From contig MPNC01000006.1 in the NCBI GenBank assembly GCA_002238825.1, positions 124,001 to 188,000 on the forward strand: DNA of 64,000 nt. The letters run 5' to 3'. Positions within the stretch are counted from its first letter, which is position 1; each line of letters begins with the position of its first letter. Positions 34,795 to 43,903 of the stretch are shown here, piece by piece. The stretch comes from SAR202 cluster bacterium bin87. GTDB lineage: Bacteria > Chloroflexota > Dehalococcoidia > Lucifugimonadales > UBA3495. The notes below the pieces were generated by a model that had not been told where the DNA came from, searched no databases, and was given only the letters and a program-made list of their open reading frames with translations. Made by a program: the position numbers and the translations under genes.

Positions 34795-35814
34795 TTATGC
34801 TGACGCTCCGGCGCGGAGGTAGGCATCCAGTTCGGCCAATAACTCGGCGCGCCTTTGGGGTTCCAGGAACGACGCGTGGAACGAGTTCTGTGCGATGCGG
34901 GCCAGGGTGGCGTCGTCGACGGCCAGGTGGTCCTGCATGGCCTGGTAGTTATCGTTGACATACCCGCCGAAATAGGCCGGGTCATCGGAGTTGAGGGTCA
35001 CCGAAAGGCCTGCTTCCAGCATCGCGAGCAACGGATGCTGGTCAAGCGCACCAACCACGCCCAGCATGTGGTTGGAGAGAGGACATACGGTCAGGGGCAT
35101 ACCCAGTTCGGCCAGTCGGGCGGTCAGCGCCGGATCTTCCAGCGCCCGGTTGCCGTGGTCGATGCGCTGAACTCCCAGCAGGTCCACCGCCTCCTCGACG
35201 TAATCGGACGGGCCCTCCTCGCCGGCATGGGCCACGCACCTGAACCCGGCAGCGCGGGCCGCCGCGAACACCCGGGCGAACTTGCCCGGCGGATTGCCCG
35301 CTTCCCCGGAGTCGAGCCCAACGCCGTAAATTGCGCGTTGGAACGGCATTGCCTGCTCCAGCGTGGCGAATGCGTCCATCTCGTCGAGGTGCCGCAGGAA
35401 GCACATTATCAATCGGGAAGTGATGCCGTGCGTCTGCTGGGCGTACTTCAGCCCGCGCACGATGCCGCGGCACACGGTCGCGAAGGGAATGCCCCGGGCG
35501 GTGTGCGCCTGTGGGTCGAAGAAGATTTCGGCGTGACGCACGTTCTGAACAGCCACGCGGTCGAAGTAGGCGCAGGTGAGGTCCCGGAAGTCCTTCTCGG
35601 TTTGCAGGGCGCTCACACCCTGGTAATAGATATCCAGGAAGTCCTGCAGGTTTGAGAACCGGTAGGCTGCACGGGTCTCATCCACCGTGGAAAACGGTAA
35701 TGAGATCCCATTGCGACGAGCGATGGCCAGCATCAACTCGGGTTCAAACGTGCCTTCAATATGGACGTGGAGTTCAGCCTTGGGCAGGTTGCGGATGAAT
35801 TGAGACACCGTCAT
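34795..35814 (-). CDS. add: Adenosine deaminase family protein (adenine deaminase subtype)
   Basis: A 339-residue zinc amidohydrolase of the adenosine/AMP deaminase family, acting in purine salvage. Zinc ligands and active site are visible: KAELHVHIEG, VAHAGEEG (catalytic His-Ala-Gly-Glu), RIDHGNRA, and NSDDPAYFGGY. The DDPAYFGG signature and length fit the group of adenine deaminases of this family (fungal Aah1/bacterial type), so the substrate may be adenine rather than adenosine. The start at MTVSQFIRNLPKAELHVH is chosen; a GTG at 35874 in the same frame adds 20 residues. No strong ribosome binding site supports either. Confidence 0.88.
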   Translation of the reverse strand: MTVSQFIRNLPKAELHVHIEGTFEPELMLAIARRNGISLPFSTVDETRAAYRFSNLQDFLDIYYQGVSALQTEKDFRDLTCAYFDRVAVQNVRHAEIFFDPQAHTARGIPFATVCRGIVRGLKYAQQTHGITSRLIMCFLRHLDEMDAFATLEQAMPFQRAIYGVGLDSGEAGNPPGKFARVFAAARAAGFRCVAHAGEEGPSDYVEEAVDLLGVQRIDHGNRALEDPALTARLAELGMPLTVCPLSNHMLGVVGALDQHPLLAMLEAGLSVTLNSDDPAYFGGYVNDNYQAMQDHLAVDDATLARIAQNSFHASFLEPQRRAELLAELDAYLRAGASA

Positions 35815-35896
35815 CTGGTATTGGTACCCTTGTGCGTATGGAGTCCTCGGTCGGTAGGTATCTGACGTAACCACTTTCTATCAAGCTGCCATCATT

Positions 35897-36033
35897 CTCA
35901 CGCGTACCCATTTTGTCATCGCGAGTAGCGAAGCGACGTGGCGGTCTCGTTCCCGCAGTAGCGCTCCGTGCCCCAACGAGATTGCCGCGCTCCGCTCGCA
36001 ATGACGGTTCCGGTGAAACTGGGTACGCGTGAG
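35897..36033. repeat. Family A palindromic repeat (full-length reference copy)
   Basis: The best-preserved copy: outer ends CTCACGCGTACCCA and TGGGTACGCGTGAG are exact inverted repeats; inside are GTCATCGCGAG/CTCGCAATGAC and a central pair around CTCGTT.../AACGAG. About 137 bp. Confidence 0.85.
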
Positions 36034-36332
36034 GTCATCATGATCTGGCCTCGGTCAGGATCCGACCAACCAGCCGCCGGATTGAGCCGCGATTCTGATC
36101 GATGTCCTGGAGTTTCATCCAAGCGTTGTAAAAATTGGCGTGGCAAGCCTCGGTAACTTTGGAATAGGCGAAGATGTTGCGGTCTCCCCGTTCCTCTGCC
36201 AATCGTTTGGCCGTCTAATGCGGGTGTGCGTACTTGTTGTGCCGCCAGACGGGCGTGCTCCCGCCAGTGGGTTTCGTTTTCCTGGGACGTCTGAGTTTAT
36301 TGTCTCATGCGTTCCAAGTTGGTCACAATCAT

Positions 36333-36356
36333 AGGGGCGAATGATCATTCGCCCCT
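36333..36356. terminator. Perfect 24-base palindrome after the Rieske gene
   Basis: A palindrome beginning AGGGGCGAATGA and reading the same on both strands, 27 bases beyond the Rieske oxygenase stop. It can form a 10-bp stem with a GATC loop; likely a terminator or 3' stabilising stem. It shares the core GAATGATCATTC with the rpsO-pnp palindrome. Confidence 0.6.
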
Positions 36357-36382
36357 GAATTCCCGCCGTATGTGCAGCTGCC

Positions 36383-37687
36383 CTACTTCCCGTTCCGGTG
36401 CTGCGACCCGTCCGGATAGAGGTCGTCCCAAAGGGCGTCGCGCCAGTCCACGCCCACCGGCAGGATGGCCTGCGACGGACGCAGCATGTAGTAGTTGTCT
36501 CCCACGCCGGGCGGGGCGCCGCCCTCGGCCACCGTCCGCGCCGCCTTCAGAAGCTCACGCCGCGCGTAGATGATGGCCATGTCGGTGCGGCTCAGGTTTT
36601 CCCGCGACCGGTCCACGACGTGGCCCATGCTCTCCTGCACCGCCACGTCCTGGGCGTTGACGCCGTCGATGCCGCTGAAGGTCTCCGTCTTCTGCACTGA
36701 CCGGTCGATCATCCAGTTGTTGTCCCGGTTGACCCGGGTGCGGAAGCTGTCCAGCATGTGCTCGGGCCCGCGCCCGTAGCCGCGGTCCATGTCGATGCGC
36801 TCCTGCTCCTCGATGGGATCGTCGTAGGACAGGTCCCAGTTCCAGACCATCACGCTGTTGTCGTCCATGGGGACCCACATGTGTCCGGAGGCCAGGAAGC
36901 CGACTGGCCCCGACTGGCCGCGGTAGCCGCGCTGGCTGGCGCGGATCTGGTGGAAGGGCATGACGAAGTGGTACGCCCGCACGTGGTTGCCCTCGTCGCC
37001 CAGCGACCGGATGCCGGCGTAGCGATACCCGTAGTCGGTGATGTCCACCTCCAGTTCCGGCGGCTTGCCCTGCACGTGGGGCGAGTCGACGCGCAGGCCG
37101 GCGTGGGGAGTGTCAACACGAATGGTGCGGTGCAGGATCGTCGCGTGAGCCGAGTCAATCCCGCCTTCCAGAGCCTGAAGCCAGTTGCACTCCTGGATGT
37201 TCTTGGTGACGTGGCGGTGGGTTTCCGGCACCGCGGCCCACTCGAACTTCGGCGGCGGCGGCATGTGCTCTTTCGGACCCATGTAGGCCCAGATGACGCC
37301 GCCCAGCTCGACGGTCGGGTAGGATGTGGTGGTCATCTTGGACGGAAAATCGCTGTCCGCCGGCTCGTTCATCATGTCGACGCACTGGCCGTTCACGTCG
37401 AATTTCCAGCCGTGGTACACGCAGCGCAGGCCACAGTCTTCGTTGCGACCCAGCCACAGCGACACCAGGCGGTGCGGGCAAAACTCGTCAAGCAGGCCGA
37501 TGCGCCCGTCGGTGTCGCGGAAGGCCACCAGCTCCTCTCCCAGCAACTTGACCCGAACCGGCTCCCCGTCCGGCTCCGCCAGTTCCCAGGACAGCAGGGC
37601 GGGCATCCAGTAGCGGCGCATGAGATCGCCCATGGGGGTGCCGGGCCCGACTTGCGTGAGCGTCACATTTTCAGCTTGCGAAATCAT
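36383..37687 (-). CDS. Rieske non-heme iron oxygenase (aromatic-ring-hydroxylating type), alpha subunit
   Basis: A 434-residue oxygenase. The Rieske [2Fe-2S] ligands are Cys70/His72 (CPHR) and Cys89/His92 (CVYHGW); the mononuclear iron site is in NWLQALEGGIDSAHATILH. The layout and the C-terminal extension fit the phthalate/vanillate-type oxygenases that hydroxylate or O-demethylate aromatic compounds using electrons from a separate reductase. No reductase is adjacent; the flavin reductase at 53.9 kb is a possible but unproven partner. It is transcribed divergently from the amidohydrolase at 37811 across a short (123 bp) shared promoter region, suggesting a common catabolic role. Confidence 0.9.
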   Translation of the reverse strand: MISQAENVTLTQVGPGTPMGDLMRRYWMPALLSWELAEPDGEPVRVKLLGEELVAFRDTDGRIGLLDEFCPHRLVSLWLGRNEDCGLRCVYHGWKFDVNGQCVDMMNEPADSDFPSKMTTTSYPTVELGGVIWAYMGPKEHMPPPPKFEWAAVPETHRHVTKNIQECNWLQALEGGIDSAHATILHRTIRVDTPHAGLRVDSPHVQGKPPELEVDITDYGYRYAGIRSLGDEGNHVRAYHFVMPFHQIRASQRGYRGQSGPVGFLASGHMWVPMDDNSVMVWNWDLSYDDPIEEQERIDMDRGYGRGPEHMLDSFRTRVNRDNNWMIDRSVQKTETFSGIDGVNAQDVAVQESMGHVVDRSRENLSRTDMAIIYARRELLKAARTVAEGGAPPGVGDNYYMLRPSQAILPVGVDWRDALWDDLYPDGSQHRNGK

Positions 37688-37810
37688 AGGGCATACCTCC
37701 TCTGCGTGGTGTCAGAGTAGCAGCAAACGGGCCGATTTGCTATGCTCTGCAGCCTGAAAGCGCCCCCAGCCGGGGGTGTTTCCATCACGCGGATAGCGGG
37801 GAAATCAGCC

Positions 37811-38596
37811 ATGACCATCGTCGATACGCACGTCCACATCGGCCGCGACCACTACGAGCCCGTGGAGATGCTGCTGGCCCAGATGGAGTTGAACGGCGTG
37901 GCCAAGACCGTGCTGGTGCAGTCCACCGCCACCCTGGACAACTCCTACGTGCTGGAATGCCGCCAGCGCTTCCCGGGGCGGCTGGCCGTGGTCTGCCGCG
38001 TCGATGTGGATGACCCGGCGGCGCCCGACACCCTGGAAGGGCTGAGGGATGCCGGCGCGGAGACCCTGCGCATCCGCAACTTCCACCGTTCGCCAGGAAA
38101 CGACCCGCTGGCGATCTGGCGCGCCGCCGCCCGGTTGGGTGTGTCCGTCAGCGTCGGCGGTCCGGCGGAAGGCTTTGCATCGCCCGAGTTCGCCAGCCTC
38201 GTGGAAGAGTTGCCCAATCTCACCGTTATTATCGAGCACCTGGCCGGCATGGGGATCCACGCCATCGGGGCGCCGGAGATGCCGCCCGATGACGTGTTCC
38301 GGCAGTCGTTGACCCTGGCCCGCTTCCCGAATACGGTGATGAAGATCCACGGTATGGGCGAGATCAGCGATCCGCCTTTCCCCTACCGGAACACCCCGCC
38401 CTACGTGCGCATGGCCTACGACACATTTGGTCCGGATCGGATGATATGGGGTTCAGACTGGCCCCGCGTGACCAACCGAGAGGGTTACCGCAACTCCCTG
38501 CGTCACACTTGGGAACAGATGGAGGACTGGTGCCCCAAAGCCGACCTGGAAAAGATATTCGGAGGGACGGCCCTCTCGTTGTGGTCGTTTACGTAG
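37811..38596 (+). CDS. TIM-barrel amidohydrolase family protein
   Basis: A 261-residue metal-dependent amidohydrolase-2 family protein (ACMSD/gamma-resorcylate-decarboxylase-like). It opens MTIVDTHVHIGRDHYEP (HxH metal ligands), has IIEHLAGMG (metal His) and ends with MIWGSDWPRVTNREGYRN (catalytic Asp of GSDWPR). Members hydrolyse lactones or decarboxylate aromatic acids. Divergent from the Rieske oxygenase gene, it plausibly acts downstream in the same aromatic pathway. The start is set at the ATG that begins the HxH strand. Confidence 0.86.
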   Translation: MTIVDTHVHIGRDHYEPVEMLLAQMELNGVAKTVLVQSTATLDNSYVLECRQRFPGRLAVVCRVDVDDPAAPDTLEGLRDAGAETLRIRNFHRSPGNDPLAIWRAAARLGVSVSVGGPAEGFASPEFASLVEELPNLTVIIEHLAGMGIHAIGAPEMPPDDVFRQSLTLARFPNTVMKIHGMGEISDPPFPYRNTPPYVRMAYDTFGPDRMIWGSDWPRVTNREGYRNSLRHTWEQMEDWCPKADLEKIFGGTALSLWSFT

Positions 38597-38604
38597 TTGC
38601 GTTG

Positions 38605-38760
38605 GCTCACGCCTTCCCGGTTTCACTCGAACGGTCACTGGGACGAACGGTCATTGCGAGCGAAGCGCGGCAATCTCGTGATGCTAGCCGGGGTCTCCTT
38701 TCAGCAACGAGATCGCCATGTCGCTACGCTCCTCGCGATGACAAACTGGGTATGCGTGGG
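38605..38760. repeat. Family A palindromic repeat
   Basis: Begins near CTCACGCCTTCCCGG and ends near CTGGGTATGCGTGGG, with inner GTCATTGCGAGCGAAGCGCGG and CTCCTCGCGATGAC. A partial duplication of the left flank (two near-copies of AACGGTCA) is present. Confidence 0.78.
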
Positions 38761-38886
38761 GTGGCGTTCAGTATTCGCCAATCCCGCGCGTCATTGTGAT
38801 TGTCAAACCCAAAGGCGTTGACTTATTATTGGGACGAATTGTGCGCCGAGGAATGGCGAAATAGACATCCCAGGAGGAAATATTTG

Positions 38887-40059
38887 ATGGCCAAGACAGT
38901 TAAGTACATCGCAGGAATTGCGTTGCTGGTAACCACGGTGGCACTGCTGGCGTGCGGCGGCGAAGAGACCCCTGCCCCCGCCCCCATCACCGACCCCACT
39001 GCTCCCGCCGCCGCCACGGCCATGCCAGAGTCGCCCACCGAGGAGGCCGTTCCCACGCCCACCGAAGCCATGCATATGCAAGCCGGAAGCCGTCTCCAGA
39101 CCGTGATGGATCGCGGTAATGTAATCTGCGCCAGCCGCAACGACGTTCCCGGCTACGGATTCATTGACGCCTCCGGCGCCAACGTCGGCTTCGATATTGA
39201 CCTCTGCCGCGCCCTTGCGGCCGCTGTCCTGAACGATCCTTCCGCCATCGAGATTCGGCTGATCACCGCCGCCGAGCGCGGGCCCACCATCCAGTCCGGT
39301 GAAGTCGACATGCTGGTCCGCACCGTTACCTGGACCACCTCCCGTGACGCGCAGTGGGGCAACTACGCCCAGACCATGTTCTACGACGGCCAGGGCTTCA
39401 TGGTGAACCGGAGCCTCGGCGTCGACAGCGCCCTCGATTTGCAGGGCGCCTCCGTCTGCGTGACCCAGGGCACCACCACCGAGCTCAACCTGGCTGACTT
39501 CTCCAACCAGAACGGCCTCAACATCGAAGCCCTGACCTTCGAAGACACGGCCGCCGTGGTGGCAGCCTATGAGAGCGGGCAGTGCGACGCCTTCACCAAT
39601 GACCGTTCGCAGTTGGCCGCGCTGGGCACCTCCCTGGCCGACCGCGACGCCCACCTCATCCTGCCGGAGACCATTTCCGAAGAGCCCCTGGGCCCGGTGG
39701 TCCCCCACGGCGATGACCAGTGGTTCGACATCGTGAAGACCGTCATGTCCATCCTGATCTACGCCGAAGCCTACGACGTAAGCTCGTCCAACATGCCGTC
39801 CGCCGCCACCGGCGAAACCAAGAAGGACCGCCTGCTGGGCTTTGAAGGCTCCTGGGGCCAGGAGAGCCTGGGCCTCGACCAGATGGCTGCGCAGAACGTG
39901 ATCCGCGCCGTCGGCAACTACGGCGAGATTTACGAGCGGAACCTGGGTCCCAGCGGCATCAACCTGCCCCGTGAAAACGGGCGCAACGCCCTGTGGTCCG
40001 ACGCTTCCTGCAGCGACTGCCCCAAGGGCGGGCAGATCTACGCGGCTCCCTTGCGCTAA
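38887..40059 (+). CDS. aapJ: General L-amino acid ABC transporter, substrate-binding lipoprotein
   Basis: A 390-residue periplasmic-type binding protein of the AapJ/BztA family. It carries a lipoprotein signal: MAKTVKYIAGIALLVTTVALLACGG, lipobox LLAC. After a low-complexity Pro/Ala/Thr linker come RLQTVMDRGNVICASRNDVPGYGFID (family N-terminal strand), GFDIDLCRALAAAV, and QGASVCVTQGTTTELNLADF. AGGAGG lies upstream of the ATG. In proteobacteria the homologue is soluble; here the lipobox anchors it to the membrane, as expected where there is no outer membrane. First gene of the aapJQMP set. Confidence 0.92.
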   Translation: MAKTVKYIAGIALLVTTVALLACGGEETPAPAPITDPTAPAAATAMPESPTEEAVPTPTEAMHMQAGSRLQTVMDRGNVICASRNDVPGYGFIDASGANVGFDIDLCRALAAAVLNDPSAIEIRLITAAERGPTIQSGEVDMLVRTVTWTTSRDAQWGNYAQTMFYDGQGFMVNRSLGVDSALDLQGASVCVTQGTTTELNLADFSNQNGLNIEALTFEDTAAVVAAYESGQCDAFTNDRSQLAALGTSLADRDAHLILPETISEEPLGPVVPHGDDQWFDIVKTVMSILIYAEAYDVSSSNMPSAATGETKKDRLLGFEGSWGQESLGLDQMAAQNVIRAVGNYGEIYERNLGPSGINLPRENGRNALWSDASCSDCPKGGQIYAAPLR

Positions 40060-40090
40060 CCACACTTGCCCGCGTGACCGACGCAATTCA

Positions 40091-40126
40091 CGGGGTGGCC
40101 GGCTTCAGTCGGTCACCCCGTTATCT
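40091..40126 (+). terminator. Hairpin between aapJ and aapQ
   Basis: CGGGGTGGCCG and its near-complement up to 40122 form a stem followed by TTAT. Stems after binding-protein genes often make the first cistron more abundant; that role is inferred. Confidence 0.55.
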
Positions 40127-40219
40127 TGCCTGTAGACTAGGCCGGGCGTTTCCCGGCGTTTTGCGCTAAAATCGGCCCCACCTGAAAATCTGACACGACA
40201 CACCGCCAGAGTCCGCGGA

Positions 40220-41416
40220 ATGGCTGCGATACTCCAAAACCTTACCTACCAGGGCATCCCGATCTGGCGCCACGACCAGGTCATCCAGTGGACCGCACAG
40301 GTTGTGTCCGGTTTCCTGGTGGTGTTTCTGGTTGCCTGGTTCTTCTTCAACATCGTCGGCGCCGTCGACGAGCGGGAGATACCCTACGGGTTCAGCTTCC
40401 TGGAGCGCGCCTACCAGACCCCGATCGGGCAGCACTTTCTCCCCTACGAGACGTCGGACACGTTCCTGTACGCCTTCGGGGTAGCCGCGGTCAATACCAT
40501 CGTGGTCTCCATTGTCGGCGTCATCCTGGCCACTCTACTCGGGATATTCGTCGGCGTATGCCGGTTGTCGGGCAACTGGCTGGTGGCCAAGGTGGCGCTG
40601 TTCTATGTGGAGTTCTTCCGCAACGTTCCCCTGCTCATCCAGCTCTACTTCTGGTTCTACATCGTGCTGGCGCTGCCTCCGGTTCGCGAGGGCTACGCCA
40701 TCGCCAATCGGGTGTATATCAACAACGCCGGCGTTTCCATGCCTTTCCCGTTCCCTGATGGAGCGGCCGCAGCGCTTTTCTGGATCGCTCTTGCGGCGGC
40801 CGGAATAATCGCCGGAGCCGTCGTCCAACGCAGCCTGGCCCAGCGTGAGATCACCACCGGCCAGCCGTCCTATCCCCTGATCGGCGGGTTCGCCACCGCA
40901 ATTGTCGTCGGAGCCGTGGCGTGGGTGGTCATCAGCCTGGTCGCCGGCGCTCCCCTGGTCGTGTCTCAGCCGGGGCCCCAGGGCGCCTTCGGGCGAATAG
41001 CGGGCGGCTTCACCGTCTCCGGGGGCCTGATGGCCCTGTTGATGGGACTGATAATGTACACCTCGTCATTCATCGCCGAAATCGTGCGCGCTGGCATCCA
41101 GTCGGTGGGCCGGGGGCAGATAGAAGCATCGCGCGCCCTGGGCCTCTCTCCCATGGATACCCTGCGCCAAGTCACCTTTCCCCAGGCGCTGCGGGTTATC
41201 GTCCCGCCGCTGATCAGCCAGTTCCTCAACCTCACCAAGAACAGCAGCCTGGCCGGCGCCATCGGTTTCGCCGATCTCACCAACGTGGCCAAGACGATGA
41301 CGCAGACGGCGCCCGCTATCAGCATTTTCATTCTCATCATGGCGGCGTATCTCGCCATGAGCCTGACCTACTCGCTGATCGGCAACCTGTACAACCGCCG
41401 TATCCGTATCGCGTGA
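40220..41416 (+). CDS. aapQ: General L-amino acid ABC transporter permease
   Basis: A 398-residue membrane protein of the AapQ family. It has an N-terminal hydrophobic segment (GFLVVFLVAWFFFNIVG), the histidine/glutamate-type permease region (NTIVVSIVGVILATLLGIFVGVCRLSGNWLVAKVALFYVEFFRNVPLLIQLYFW), and the EAA loop (EIVRAGIQSVGRGQIEASRALGLSPMDTLRQV). It contacts the ATPase through that loop. Second gene of the transporter set; only 9 bp separate it from aapM. Confidence 0.92.
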   Translation: MAAILQNLTYQGIPIWRHDQVIQWTAQVVSGFLVVFLVAWFFFNIVGAVDEREIPYGFSFLERAYQTPIGQHFLPYETSDTFLYAFGVAAVNTIVVSIVGVILATLLGIFVGVCRLSGNWLVAKVALFYVEFFRNVPLLIQLYFWFYIVLALPPVREGYAIANRVYINNAGVSMPFPFPDGAAAALFWIALAAAGIIAGAVVQRSLAQREITTGQPSYPLIGGFATAIVVGAVAWVVISLVAGAPLVVSQPGPQGAFGRIAGGFTVSGGLMALLMGLIMYTSSFIAEIVRAGIQSVGRGQIEASRALGLSPMDTLRQVTFPQALRVIVPPLISQFLNLTKNSSLAGAIGFADLTNVAKTMTQTAPAISIFILIMAAYLAMSLTYSLIGNLYNRRIRIA

Positions 41417-41425
41417 GTCTGACCG

Positions 41426-42691
41426 GTGTCCACCATTACCGAACCCACCACGACCCAACTGCCGCCGCCGCGGTCCGAGACCGGTCTGGTCGGGTGGCTT
41501 CGCGCCAACCTGTTCAGCTCTGGGTTCAACACCGTTCTCACGGTGGTCGTGGGCGCGTTGGCGGGTTGGGCTCTGTGGTTCGGCTTGCTGTGGTTGTTCG
41601 TCGACTCCGACTTCACCGTAATCAAAACCCTGGGTGGGCTCCTGCTCATCGGCCAATACAACAGTGAGCAGGCGTGCGGCGAGGCGCGAAACTGTTTCTG
41701 GCGGCCTCAGGTTGCCCTGCTCCTGGTCACGCTGATGCTGGGAATGTCTTGGGCAGTTGCCGGCGGCGGCCTCACCAAGCGCATTGCCATCCTGGTCACC
41801 GTGGTTGTCGCGCTATTTGCGTTCCTGCCCTATAGCCTGGAGCGCATGGGATGGGACGTGCGGTTGCTCCTGGTGGCCAACGTGCCGGCGCTGCTGCTGG
41901 GCTGGGCGCTGGCACGCTACACGGCGTTGGGCACCTGGCGCTGGGTTGCGATCCTTGCCGTTGTCGCTTTCCTGTTGACGCTGGTGCTCCTCCGGGGCCT
42001 TCCGGGAGTTCCCGGGCTGCAGCCGGTCTCCCTACTGTACTGGGGCGGGCTGATGTTGAACCTCCTGCTGGCGGTGGCCGGCATCGTCGTCAGCTTCCCC
42101 ATCGGAATCGCGCTGGCCCTGGGGCGCCGCAGTCGGCTTCCCGTGGTCAAGCTGCTGTGCGTTGTGTTCATCGAGGTCTTTCGCGGCGTTCCCCTGATCA
42201 CGCTGCTGTTCATGTCGCAGGTTCTGGTGCCCCTGGCATTCCCCGAGAACTTCCCGCTCGACTCCCTGCTGCGCGCCGCCATCATTATCACCCTGTTCAG
42301 CGCGGCCTACACGGCGGAAAACATTCGGGGAGGTCTGCAGGCGCTGCACCCCGGCCAGGCCGAGGCCGCCCGTGCCCTGGGCTTGCCCGGCTGGCAGACC
42401 ACCCTGCTGATCTCGTTGCCTCAGGCCATCCGCAATGTCATTCCGGCCATCGTGGGCCAGTTCATCGCGTTGTTCAAGGACACCAGCCTCGTGTACATCA
42501 TCGGGATGCTGGACATCGTAGAACTCAGCCGCAAGTTCGCCACCTCACACGTCGAAAACGGTATGCTCCCGTACCTGGACGACGTGCATGAGGTGTTCAT
42601 CTTCCTGGCCGTGGTGTTCTGGATTTTCTGCTTCGGCATGTCCTACGTCAGCGGCCGCATTGAGCGACACCTGGGAGTGGGCGAGAGGTAA
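41426..42691 (+). CDS. aapM: General L-amino acid ABC transporter permease
   Basis: A 421-residue AapM-family permease with a GTG start. Hydrophobic segments run throughout; signature regions are the SFPIGIALALGRRSRLPVVKLLCVVFIEVFRGVPLITLLF stretch and the EAA loop ENIRGGLQALHPGQAEAARALGLPGWQTTLLISLPQAIRN. It forms a heteromeric pore with aapQ. The ATPase gene, normally next, is displaced about 380 bp downstream by a repeat element. Confidence 0.92.
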   Translation: MSTITEPTTTQLPPPRSETGLVGWLRANLFSSGFNTVLTVVVGALAGWALWFGLLWLFVDSDFTVIKTLGGLLLIGQYNSEQACGEARNCFWRPQVALLLVTLMLGMSWAVAGGGLTKRIAILVTVVVALFAFLPYSLERMGWDVRLLLVANVPALLLGWALARYTALGTWRWVAILAVVAFLLTLVLLRGLPGVPGLQPVSLLYWGGLMLNLLLAVAGIVVSFPIGIALALGRRSRLPVVKLLCVVFIEVFRGVPLITLLFMSQVLVPLAFPENFPLDSLLRAAIIITLFSAAYTAENIRGGLQALHPGQAEAARALGLPGWQTTLLISLPQAIRNVIPAIVGQFIALFKDTSLVYIIGMLDIVELSRKFATSHVENGMLPYLDDVHEVFIFLAVVFWIFCFGMSYVSGRIERHLGVGER

Positions 42692-43071
42692 CGCCCCAGG
42701 CGTCGATTGACCACGTTCTGCTAGAATGACGCGGAAAATAACCAATGGGCGTGCCGATTGAGACCTCACGCATACCCAGTTTGTCATCGCGAGGAGCGCA
42801 GCGACGTGGCGATCCCGTCGCCGAAAGAGACGCCGTTACCCCGGCGAGATTGCCACGCTTCGCTCGTAATGACAGTTCGAGCGCAACTGAGTACGCTTGA
42901 GCGGGATGCCTCTCAGGCTAAATTGGCCGAGCGCAACCGGGATCTTGAGGAACTGCCCTCTCTAATCACCGATTTACAGGAGCCGATGGCCGCCCAAACG
43001 CGGAGCGCGGCCCGCCGGTACCGCCGACTCCGCAGTAACGGCCAATAATACCCGCCGCATCGGAGGCCACC
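42692..43071. other. Gap inside the aap operon, with a family A element
   Basis: Contains the family A element described next and about 170 bases with no recognisable feature. No gene is convincing. Confidence 0.6.
42765..42901. repeat. Family A palindromic repeat between aapM and aapP
   Basis: CTCACGCATACCCA at the left and TGAGTACGCTTGAG at the right; inner GTCATCGCGAGGAGCGCAGCG mirrored by CGCTTCGCTCGTAATGAC. It separates a permease from its ATPase. Confidence 0.82.
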
Positions 43072-43830
43072 ATGACTAACAACGGACCTATGGATGCCGT
43101 AGAAGACATCATCGTGTGTCGCGACGTGCACAAGTGGTACGGCAACTTCCACGCCCTGCGTGGCGTCACCACCACCGTCCAAAAGGGTGAGGTGGTGGTG
43201 ATCATCGGCCCCTCCGGTTCCGGCAAGTCCACCTTCATCCGGACCATCAACCGCCTGGAACAGCACCAGCGCGGTGACATCGTCGTCGATGGCATCGAGT
43301 TGACCAACGACATCCGCAACATCGACGCCATTCGCCGCGACGTGGGCATGGTGTTTCAGTCCTTCAACCTGTTCCCCCACCTGACGGTCCAGCGCAACAT
43401 CACCCTGGCGCCGACCAAGGTCCGCAAGATGCCTTCCCACGAGGCGGATGCCGTAGCCATGGAGCTCCTGGAGCGGGTTGGCATCCCCGAGCAGGCCGAC
43501 AAATATCCCGCCCAACTGTCCGGCGGGCAGCAGCAGCGCGTCGCCATTGCTCGCGCCCTGGCCATGCAGCCCAACATCATGCTCTTCGACGAGCCCACCT
43601 CGGCTCTCGACCCTGAGATGATCAAGGAAGTCCTCGAAGTCATGCGCGAATTGGCCGAGTCGCAGATGACGATCCTGGCCGTTTCCCATGAGCTTGGCTT
43701 CGCTCGCGAAGTGGCCGATCGCATCGTGATGTTCGACGAAGGCCAGATTGTGGAGGACCTGCCGCCGGACGAGTTCTTCAACAACCCGCGCCACGAACGC
43801 GTGAAGCACTTCCTGTCGCAGATCCTTTAG
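43072..43830 (+). CDS. aapP: Amino acid ABC transporter ATP-binding protein
   Basis: A 252-residue ATPase of the GlnQ/AapP type. Walker A GPSGSGKS (about 44-51), Q-loop MVFQSFNLFPH, signature LSGGQQQR, Walker B IMLFDEPTSALDPE and H-loop VSHELGFA are all intact. GGAGG lies upstream of the ATG. It completes the aapJQMP-type importer for polar L-amino acids. Confidence 0.95.
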   Translation: MTNNGPMDAVEDIIVCRDVHKWYGNFHALRGVTTTVQKGEVVVIIGPSGSGKSTFIRTINRLEQHQRGDIVVDGIELTNDIRNIDAIRRDVGMVFQSFNLFPHLTVQRNITLAPTKVRKMPSHEADAVAMELLERVGIPEQADKYPAQLSGGQQQRVAIARALAMQPNIMLFDEPTSALDPEMIKEVLEVMRELAESQMTILAVSHELGFAREVADRIVMFDEGQIVEDLPPDEFFNNPRHERVKHFLSQIL

Positions 43831-43867
43831 CTTGTTTGTCGTTGCGCAGATTCTTTAGTTCGGGTGT

Positions 43868-43903
43868 CATTGCGAGCGCAGCGCGGCAATCTCGTCGAGA
43901 AAG
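43868..43903. repeat. Half of a family A repeat
   Basis: GTCATTGCGAGCGCAGCGCGG followed by CAATCTCGTCGAGAAAG only; the right half is missing. The start codon of the next small ORF begins where the element breaks off. Confidence 0.7.

Larger units (their letters stand above)
35875..36382. other. Gene-free region with a family A element and a palindrome
   Basis: No credible gene. It contains the full-length family A copy (35897-36033) and the 24-base palindrome at 36333-36356. The rest is featureless. Confidence 0.6.

Noticed and set aside
34855..35655. 266-codon ORF opposite the adenosine-deaminase-like gene
   Set aside because: Antisense shadow; the minus strand carries zinc-site motifs.
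42758..43048. ORF of 96 codons between aapM and aapP
   Set aside because: Mostly encoded by the family A repeat; unlikely to be translated.
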